From: Gammaproteobacteria bacterium UBA1119
GTDB lineage: Bacteria; Pseudomonadota; Gammaproteobacteria; Pseudomonadales; Azotimanducaceae
Assembly: GCA_002313255.1 (NCBI GenBank)
Contig: DCBA01000005.1
Location: 8,037 to 16,843 of the forward strand
Direction: 5' to 3'
DNA length: 8,807 nt
Under the pieces are notes generated by a model. The model was not told the origin of the DNA. It did not search any database and saw nothing but the letters and a program-made list of their open reading frames with translations. Both the position numbers and the translations under genes were made by a program. Of this stretch, positions 1-4,765 are shown piece after piece (position 1 is the first letter of the stretch; every line of letters starts with the position of its first letter).

Positions 1-218
1 GGTCGGTACTCCTGTTCGTGTCGATTTGCTGCCGTGGCTGAAAATTCTGAGAGACTCACACGGCCATCACCATCGCGGTCCATCTTCGAAAAAGCGGTCT
101 GCTCTTGTTCCTTCGCTTCTTGAAGATCAATGGAGAAATCGCGTTCGCTTCGGTGCTGATCGCTGTAGACAGCATTCCCGGTAAATGCGATCGCTATGAG
201 AAATAATTGCCACTTCAT
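1..218 (-). CDS. Small secreted EF-hand calcium-binding protein (5' part; runs off the left edge)
   Basis: Reading the minus strand from the ATG at 218-216 gives 72 residues with no stop before the window edge. The N-terminus (MKWQLFLIAIAFTGNAVYS) looks like a Sec signal peptide: Lys2, a hydrophobic core over about residues 4-13, and a plausible cleavage site after V-Y-S19, so the protein is probably periplasmic or exported. Residues 47-58 form a complete EF-hand loop (D47, D49, D51, G52, V54, S55, E58) flanked by helix-like sequence, so Ca2+ binding is likely. Bacterial proteins of this type often carry two EF-hands, and a second may lie off the edge. A good ribosome binding site, GGAG at 230-227, sits 8 nt before the start. 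The gene begins 21 bp after the greB stop on the same strand, so it is probably co-transcribed with greB. The biological role is unknown. Confidence 0.82.
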   Translation of the reverse strand, partial: MKWQLFLIAIAFTGNAVYSDQHRSERDFSIDLQEAKEQEQTAFSKMDRDGDGRVSLSEFSATAANRHEQEYR

Positions 219-239
219 ATTCTTGACTCCAGGTAATAT

Positions 240-788
240 TTACCGTTGACCATTGTACGCATTAGAAGAGTTTTTCCGTCGGTCTGCTACTGAGGGATAG
301 TTAATCGCAACGATGGTATATCGGGTGGTTTGGCCATCGAGGCTCAAGGAAATTAAATCGCCTTTCCGTTTGCCGAGTAACTGCTGAGCCAATGGCGAGT
401 CCACGCTGATGTAATGGTCCTCTCGATCAAATTCGTCGGCACCGACAATCCGGTAGCGTAATGCTTGGCCGTCCTCGCGTTCTAAATCGATTGTTGCGCC
501 GAAGAATATCCGGTTCGTGTCGTCCGGTAATCGGTCGACTACCTGGACCTCATCCAAGCGCTTGGAGAGATAACGAACTCGGCGGTCGATTTCACCTAGT
601 CGACGTTTGCCGTAGATGTAATCAGCGTTTTCGGAACGATCGCCGAGGGCTGCGGCCTCGGCCACTTGGCGGGTCACGTCGGGACGTTCCACTTTCCATA
701 AAACGCGCAATTCTTGTTGTAGTTGTTCAAATCCAGTAGGGGTAACGTACGGGGCCGATTTTGGAGTAGGCGGACGGTAGCGGGTCAT
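240..788 (-). CDS. greB: Transcription elongation factor GreB
   Basis: GreB binds the secondary channel of RNA polymerase and stimulates cleavage of backtracked transcripts, which rescues stalled elongation complexes. The 182-residue protein shows the N-terminal coiled-coil domain (about residues 15-90) with the signature LGDRSENADY. D50 and E53 are the tip acidic residues that hold the catalytic Mg2+. EIDRRVRYL follows in the second helix, and the C-terminal FKBP-like domain is visible in GADEFDREDHYISVDSPLA. The pair 'LWKVERP' and 'FFGA' favours GreB over GreA. The start MTRYRPPTPKSAPYVTP matches the N-terminus usual in proteobacterial GreB, so the ATG at 788 is right although no clear ribosome binding site precedes it. 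A tail of about 15-20 polar residues (RRKNSSNAYNGQR) extends past the usual end. The gene is divergent from the TauD-like gene, with 128 bp between them. Confidence 0.96.
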   Translation of the reverse strand: MTRYRPPTPKSAPYVTPTGFEQLQQELRVLWKVERPDVTRQVAEAAALGDRSENADYIYGKRRLGEIDRRVRYLSKRLDEVQVVDRLPDDTNRIFFGATIDLEREDGQALRYRIVGADEFDREDHYISVDSPLAQQLLGKRKGDLISLSLDGQTTRYTIVAINYPSVADRRKNSSNAYNGQR

Positions 789-916
789 GAGAAATCGCTG
801 ATGTCACGGATTAGATGGGATCCGCTGGATTGTACGCGTAACGGCCACGGGGAGCTTTTGTCCCGCACGCTATATGATCCATTGGTAAAAGTTCGGGAAC
901 ATGTGACAAAACATTC

Positions 917-1744
917 ATGCTAGAGCCAATTCATAAAGCGGCGGGCGCGTTGGGCGCATTCGCTGATGTCGATCTTGCTGCCCGGCTTAACGACAACGCC
1001 TTTATTCAAGAGCTCGAAACAGCGCTTTACGAACATGAGGTTCTCTTCTTTCGTCGCCAACGACTCACGCCACCCGAGTTCGCCAAGCTAGCCAGTGGCC
1101 TGGGATCGATTGAGACACACCCAGCGTACATCACGTTATCCGATTGCCCCGATGTCCAGATTCTTGAAAGTACGCCCGAGAATCCGAGCAAGATCGAAGT
1201 GTGGCATTCGGACATGACCTTCCGTCAGCAACCGCCTTCGATCACGCTTTTGTATGGGAAGACGATCCCGGCGTATGGTGGCGATACACTCTGGACCAGC
1301 GCCGCGATGGCGTACCAAACGCTCTCCAAACCGATGCAACGCTTATTGGACGGCTTGGAGGCGGAACACGACTTTGCCTACGGTTTCCGTGAGAGTTTGG
1401 AGGAGCCAGGTGGTCTCGATCGATTGGGCGAAGCCGTCAAGGACAACCCAGCCGTCACTCATCCCGTGATACGAACTCACCCTCGATCTGGCAAGAAAGC
1501 CTTGTACGTCAATCCGTTGTTCACAAAGTGTTTAAAGGGATTGAGCAGACCTGAAAGCGATGCGCTATTGCGGCTTCTATTCGATCATCTCACCGCGATT
1601 GAACACACCGTAAGACTCAACTGGGAACCAGACACCATCGCGATTTGGGATAACCGCACAACGCAGCATCGGCCGGTAAACGACTTCCTACCACAATCAC
1701 GCGTCATGCATCGCGTCACGGTTGCAGGCGAAGTACCGGAGTAG
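917..1744 (+). CDS. TauD/TfdA-family Fe(II)/2-oxoglutarate-dependent dioxygenase
   Basis: This enzyme class uses O2 and 2-oxoglutarate to hydroxylate a substrate, which in TauD releases sulfite from taurine. At 275 residues it is of normal family length and resembles E. coli TauD throughout. The iron triad is H97-x-D99 (in VWHSDMTF) plus H251 (in WDNRTTQH), and R266 lies 15 residues after H251 as the 2-oxoglutarate-binding arginine, the same spacing as in TauD. By eye, TauD's taurine-contact residues H70, Y73 and R270 are kept (H68, Y71, R266), but the N95 position is I93 and the S158 position is glycine. Taurine itself is therefore uncertain; another sulfonate, sulfate ester or carboxylate is possible. 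No tauABC transporter is visible. The ATG at 917 has no good ribosome binding site. I found no convincing sigma70 promoter in the 128-bp divergent gap upstream, only an isolated TATGAT at 873-878. Confidence 0.9.
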   Translation: MLEPIHKAAGALGAFADVDLAARLNDNAFIQELETALYEHEVLFFRRQRLTPPEFAKLASGLGSIETHPAYITLSDCPDVQILESTPENPSKIEVWHSDMTFRQQPPSITLLYGKTIPAYGGDTLWTSAAMAYQTLSKPMQRLLDGLEAEHDFAYGFRESLEEPGGLDRLGEAVKDNPAVTHPVIRTHPRSGKKALYVNPLFTKCLKGLSRPESDALLRLLFDHLTAIEHTVRLNWEPDTIAIWDNRTTQHRPVNDFLPQSRVMHRVTVAGEVPE

Positions 1745-1814
1745 GAGGTGCGAGCAAGTGAGATTTTCCGTTTCGATCAATGTAGTTCGAGTTGTCGATA
1801 ACGTTGGTCGTTGA
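1742..1814 (+). other. Strong Shine-Dalgarno and possible 18-codon leader ORF overlapping the next gene's start
   Basis: The TauD-like stop codon runs straight into TAGGAGGTG at 1742-1750, a near-perfect match to the 16S anti-Shine-Dalgarno. Nine nt after its GGAGG core (1744-1748), a GTG at 1758 opens an 18-codon frame ending at TGA 1812-1814. The frame of the next gene has a stop (TAG 1783-1785) upstream and can only begin further downstream, at TTG codons without a ribosome binding site of their own. The strong site may therefore serve a short leader peptide that couples translation to the next gene, or mark a small frameshift at the 5' end of that gene. The peptide resembles nothing I know. 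Confidence 0.3.
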
Positions 1815-2211
1815 TTCCATTGACCGTCACTTGGACGGGGGTAACTCGATAGAGTCAGCGGCCGTCATTCCGGGCATCTTTATCGCCTGGTGCGTCAACA
1901 TGGGCCTGGTCAACCCAGCGGAGTTCGTGGACGTTGAACGCGCCGTGGTGCGACTGAAGTATCGGGAAATCACGGGGGGCGAGTTTCTCGTTGCGGCGCT
2001 CGGTGGCGAGCTTCGCGAGGAGCACTTGTCAAATAACGGCGTTATGTTTGCCAGGCGTTGGTATGCGCCGTTCTTAGAAGAAGCGAGCGTTCGGCTTGGC
2101 GAAATGCCTGAACCCCAGTGGTCGACGTACGAGCAGATGTCGCCTTGGCTTACGGAGAGGCTACTGGGTCGAAAGTCGGGTCGAAAGAAGTGGTGGCGAT
2201 TTTGGAGTTAA
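1792..2211 (+). CDS. Uncharacterised small protein (possible DUF7832-like)
   Basis: The 139-residue protein has no signal peptide and no membrane segment, so it is probably cytosolic. The pattern DRHLDGGN (11-18), a hydrophobic stretch PGIFIAWCVNMGLV (27-40), then REITGGEFL (58-66) and a segment containing NNGVMFARRWYAPFLEE recalls a family of small proteins in which a Trp/His-rich start is followed by 'GMFLAWAINNGL' and 'REITGREFL'. I believe this corresponds to DUF7832, but that is from memory and the function is unknown. Some members lie near toxin-immunity genes; no toxin is visible here. The C-terminus is a basic, aromatic tail (GRKSGRKKWWRFWS). The start is unsure: the frame is closed upstream at 1783-1785, and only TTG 1792 or TTG 1804 fits, neither with a ribosome binding site. 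The 3' end overlaps the next gene, implying coupled translation. Confidence 0.7.
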   Translation: MSITLVVDSIDRHLDGGNSIESAAVIPGIFIAWCVNMGLVNPAEFVDVERAVVRLKYREITGGEFLVAALGGELREEHLSNNGVMFARRWYAPFLEEASVRLGEMPEPQWSTYEQMSPWLTERLLGRKSGRKKWWRFWS

Positions 2212-2744
2212 CGCCAGAGATTCGCGCCGTGCGGAATAAGTGGCACTATCGTGGTGAACGTCGGCCCGATTTCGCTATACAACCCGCTGCAGATCAAGAA
2301 TCCGTTTGGGACTATCCACGGCCACCGGAGATCGTGCCAGATACCCGATGGGTACGCGTTTCCTACGGCGGTCGTCAGGTTGCGAGCAGTGTATCCACAA
2401 CGAGAGTGTTAGAAACGGCGGGGGCCCCTACGTTTTACTTCCCGTGTAGTGATGTCGCGACGGATCGTCTCGTATTGAGCGACCATACATCCGTATGTGA
2501 ATGGAAGGGGTTGGCGGTAAGAGTTGATCTGATCGATGGTCCGAAAGATGTTGGCTGGCAGTACGTTGACACGTTTCCCGAGTTCACGGACATCCGTGGG
2601 TTGTATGCGTTTCACCCGGAAAAACTTGAGTGTCGAATCGACGATGAAAGCGTTTTGCCCCAGGCGGGCGGATACTACGGAGGATGGATCACGTCCGAGG
2701 TGGTGGGCCCATTCAAAGGTGACCCTGGAACGAACGACTTATAA
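2190..2744 (+). CDS. DUF427 domain-containing protein
   Basis: This is a full-length single-domain DUF427 (PF04248) protein. The hallmarks are ESVWDYPRPP (37-46), RVLETAGAPTFYFP (72-85), SDHTSVCEWKGLA (97-109), and a C-terminal GGYYGGWITSEVVGPFKG (160-177). DUF427 proteins are compact, beta-rich and widespread in bacteria and fungi; no enzymatic reaction is firmly known to me. The near-invariant H99, C103, E104, W105 and K106 are all present and could form a binding or active site. The open frame extends upstream to 2118, but that part is the antisense-free shadow of the preceding gene. Homologs usually begin just before a motif like 'AVRNKWHYRG', so I place the start at GTG 2190, with AAAGAAG just upstream; GTG 2193 and TTG 2202 are alternatives. 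It overlaps the preceding gene by about 20 bp, and the next gene starts 6 bp after its stop. Confidence 0.88.
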   Translation: MVAILELTPEIRAVRNKWHYRGERRPDFAIQPAADQESVWDYPRPPEIVPDTRWVRVSYGGRQVASSVSTTRVLETAGAPTFYFPCSDVATDRLVLSDHTSVCEWKGLAVRVDLIDGPKDVGWQYVDTFPEFTDIRGLYAFHPEKLECRIDDESVLPQAGGYYGGWITSEVVGPFKGDPGTNDL

Positions 2745-2750
2745 ACAATA

Positions 2751-3128
2751 ATGTTTGCGCGACCGAGAGACGTTTCGATATTTCGGCCTTACCCGGAAGA
2801 AATGACGAATGACCGCCTCGAATGCGTGCTCACGGCGCCAGACCTCGACCTCGTCAGAGTCGCTAAATGGGAAGGCGAGGTTGTCGCGCGATACCAGCTG
2901 CAGCAAAAGACGCGGACTGAATTTGTGTTGAAATCGATCCGCGTGGAGTCGGGGTATCGCAGTCGAGGCCTTGGTAGCTGGATGCTTGGTCATGCGATCG
3001 GTTTAGCAGAGGCCCGAGGCGGACGTTCGATCGAGGTCGCTTTCAATCGCGGACGTCGATTTTTTGAACGTCGAGGATTTAGCCGGGTAAAAAACGGGGT
3101 GCTTCGATTGGAGGTCCAGCCCGAGTAG
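2751..3128 (+). CDS. GNAT-family N-acetyltransferase
   Basis: This 125-residue protein is a minimal GNAT fold enzyme, expected to move an acetyl group from acetyl-CoA to an amine. Motif A is visible as LKSIRVESGYRSRGLGSWML, with the acetyl-CoA pyrophosphate-binding R70-x-x-G73-x-G75 signature followed by a helix to about residue 88. Motif B ends in RRFFERRGFSRV, the usual FYEKxGF-type strand. The protein is shorter than typical GNATs (about 150), mainly in the N-terminal substrate-binding strands, so the acceptor cannot be guessed. The ATG at 2751 lies 6 bp after the DUF427 stop and has no ribosome binding site, suggesting coupled translation. An in-frame ATG at 2802 is possible but would remove residues before the first strand. 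The next gene starts 6 bp downstream. Confidence 0.85.
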   Translation: MFARPRDVSIFRPYPEEMTNDRLECVLTAPDLDLVRVAKWEGEVVARYQLQQKTRTEFVLKSIRVESGYRSRGLGSWMLGHAIGLAEARGGRSIEVAFNRGRRFFERRGFSRVKNGVLRLEVQPE

Positions 3129-3134
3129 ACTCCC

Positions 3135-3608
3135 GTGATGGCTCAGAACGTTGTCGACACCTCGAACTTACCCCGAATAAACGGCGCCCGCGTCGCAGTG
3201 CTGACGTCGAAGTGGTACGACGACCTGGTTTGTTCCCTCCGCGATCGGTGTGTCGAAGTCCTGAATAACAATGGGGTGACGGACGTGACGTTGCATAAAC
3301 TGCCCGGTTGCTTGGAATTCCCTTACGCCGCCAATGAATTAATCCGTAGCGACCCTGAGATAGATGCGATCGTATGTTTGGGGGTGGTGCTGAAAGGTGA
3401 CACGATGCATTTCGAGATGATTATTGACGAAGTCGTTCGTGGTCTCGGCGAGGTATCTCGACAGGGGAGAGTGCCCATCATTAATGAGATCGTACCGGTG
3501 ACCGATCTTGCGCAAGCGAAGTCGCGAGCGGCGGATGATGGATTTAATAAAGGCATCGAAGCAGCGGTTGCGGCAATCGAAATTATCGCGTGGAGACAGG
3601 GTCTCTAG
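3135..3608 (+). CDS. ribH: 6,7-dimethyl-8-ribityllumazine synthase (lumazine synthase)
   Basis: RibH condenses 5-amino-6-ribitylaminouracil with 3,4-dihydroxybutanone 4-phosphate, the penultimate step of riboflavin synthesis. The 157-residue length is normal. Family landmarks are VAVLTSKWYDDLV with the aromatic W27, LPGCLEFPYAA (56-66), the loop GVVLKGDTMHFE with catalytic-type H92 (83-94), and QAKSRAADDGFNKG with R131 and K139 in the phosphate-binding position (127-140). Spacing in this last part matches E. coli and Bacillus enzymes by eye. Differences are PGCLEFP where PG(A/S)FEIP is usual (L60 replaces the active-site Phe) and INEIVPVTD in place of the common FGVLTT(D/E). No ribBA, ribE or nusB flanks it, so it may be a second copy. 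The start is GTG 3135 or, equally well, ATG 3138. It is the last gene of the plus-strand run. Confidence 0.9.
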   Translation: MMAQNVVDTSNLPRINGARVAVLTSKWYDDLVCSLRDRCVEVLNNNGVTDVTLHKLPGCLEFPYAANELIRSDPEIDAIVCLGVVLKGDTMHFEMIIDEVVRGLGEVSRQGRVPIINEIVPVTDLAQAKSRAADDGFNKGIEAAVAAIEIIAWRQGL

Positions 3609-3642
3609 AAGCTAAGCCGTCTAAATATAGGTTTGCGCGTAA

Positions 3643-4668
3643 CTACGTTGGCAGCGGATTGTTCTTGATGAACTCGATGACCGCTTCTGATAGGGCCGCT
3701 GGCGCTTGTTCCTGTAGGAAGTGACCGACACCTTCGATGGTGACGTGGTCCTGATTTTTCGCCCCTGGCACGCTCTCTTGAAACCGGACGTGCGCTCCTG
3801 CGGTGACAGGATCCGAGTCGCTGAACGCCGTAAGAAAAGGTTTCACCCAATTCTCTAAGACCTTCCATGCTTCGCGATTAGCCGGAATGGCAGGGTTATC
3901 CGGGATGATCGGTACGAGGCTCGGAAACTGTCTCGCGCCAGCCATCGACTCGTTGCTTGGAAAGGGCGCGTCGTAACCCTTGGCGTCGTCGGCGCCCAAA
4001 TTTCCACCGCTACTAAATCGAACGACGTCGCTTACTCGCAATATGGGTGCGTCGGCACAGAACTTAACCCAGTGCAGGAAACCCATTCCCTGAGGATCGG
4101 ACATCATGCCCAATGCCATGGCTTGGGGTTCTTCGTAGACGGGTAACGAGCTGTAACGCGCGCGCATGCGTTCGCTGACCGAGTTGACGTCACCATCGTC
4201 GACGCCGTTCGCATCAGGAAGACCGGTATTCGCAGCGACAATGCGGGCAAAACGATCGGGATCTTGGGTGGCGTAACGCAACCCGATCAAGCCACCCCAG
4301 TCCTGGCACACCAAGGTGACATCTCGAAGTTCCGCTTGCTCGACGAGGGAAGCTAGCCAACTCACGTGGTTAGCGTAGGTGTAATCATTCCTCTCGAGCG
4401 GTTTATCGGAGCGGCCAAAACCGACGAAATCTGGCGCGATTACTCGATAACCGGCGGCACCGAAAATTGGCACCATGTGTCGATATAGAAAAGACCAAGT
4501 CGGCTGACCGTGCAGACACAGGATAACTTCGCCATCCGGGGGGCCTTCGTCGAGATAGTGCATCCGTAATTTGCCGCCTTCGTGGTCAGGCACGGAGACG
4601 TAATGGGGTTCAAATGCGTAGTCTTGGAGGTCCTCGAAGCGAGAGTCTGGCGTTCGTACGTATTTCAC
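3643..4668 (-). CDS. Haloalkane dehalogenase, DhlA-like subfamily (HLD-I)
   Basis: This alpha/beta-hydrolase is predicted to cleave carbon-halogen bonds of haloalkanes hydrolytically, giving an alcohol and a halide. The 341-residue protein aligns by eye with DhlA over most of its length. HGQPTWSFLYRHM (53-65) supplies the oxyanion-hole region. CQDWGG places nucleophile D123 with halide-binding W124 beside it. Cap-domain FLHW (W200) matches DhlA's second halide tryptophan, and YDAPFPSNESMAGARQFP (232-249) is strongly DhlA-like. The acid is D286 or D284 in FSDSDP, and the base is H316 in GVGHFLQE. It is about 30 residues longer than DhlA, mostly between W268 and the acid and at the N-terminus. 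There is no signal peptide, so it is cytosolic. The start is GTG at 4668-4666, with GTAGAGA upstream as a weak ribosome binding site. It is convergent with ribH and divergent from the GH20 gene. The natural substrate is unknown. Confidence 0.9.
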   Translation of the reverse strand: MKYVRTPDSRFEDLQDYAFEPHYVSVPDHEGGKLRMHYLDEGPPDGEVILCLHGQPTWSFLYRHMVPIFGAAGYRVIAPDFVGFGRSDKPLERNDYTYANHVSWLASLVEQAELRDVTLVCQDWGGLIGLRYATQDPDRFARIVAANTGLPDANGVDDGDVNSVSERMRARYSSLPVYEEPQAMALGMMSDPQGMGFLHWVKFCADAPILRVSDVVRFSSGGNLGADDAKGYDAPFPSNESMAGARQFPSLVPIIPDNPAIPANREAWKVLENWVKPFLTAFSDSDPVTAGAHVRFQESVPGAKNQDHVTIEGVGHFLQEQAPAALSEAVIEFIKNNPLPT

Positions 4669-4692
4669 GGACTGTCTCTACCCAGTAGCAAA

Positions 4693-4719
4693 TTGTCACC
4701 AGTATAACGGGCGTATAAC
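4693..4719 (+). promoter_or_regulatory. Candidate promoter and tandem GTATAAC repeats between divergent genes
   Basis: The 97-bp gap between the dehalogenase and GH20 starts holds TTGTCA (4693-4698) and TATAAC (4714-4719). These are a plausible sigma70 -35 and -10 for the GH20/kinase operon, though the 15-bp spacer is short. GTATAAC occurs twice, at 4702-4708 and 4713-4719, in direct repeat at an 11-bp period, about one helical turn. On the other strand, TATACT (4706-4701) could be a -10 for the dehalogenase, with only a poor -35. The repeat may be a regulator site or just overlapping -10 elements. Confidence 0.35.
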
Positions 4720-4765
4720 CCCCCACACATTGACATCGATCGGAGCAAGACCGAGATTGAGAGCC

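Noticed and set aside
789..916. Divergent promoter pair between greB and the TauD-like gene
   Set aside because: TATGAT at 873-878 and other partial -10-like boxes have no -35 at a sensible distance, so I do not annotate a promoter although one must exist in or near this gap.
2118..2189. Longer DUF427 start at ATG 2118
   Set aside because: These 24 codons sit inside the preceding gene in another frame, and DUF427 homologs start close to the AVRNKWHYRG-type motif, so a start near 2190-2202 fits better.
3609..3642. Possible terminator between convergent ribH and the dehalogenase gene
   Set aside because: Only a 4-bp stem (CGTA/TACG) is visible, without a GC-rich stem or U-run, so no intrinsic terminator can be supported.
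4730..4765. TTG start for the GH20 gene, adding 12 residues
   Set aside because: The added residues overlap the divergent control region, have no ribosome binding site, and are not like GH20 N-termini; ATG 4766 is better.
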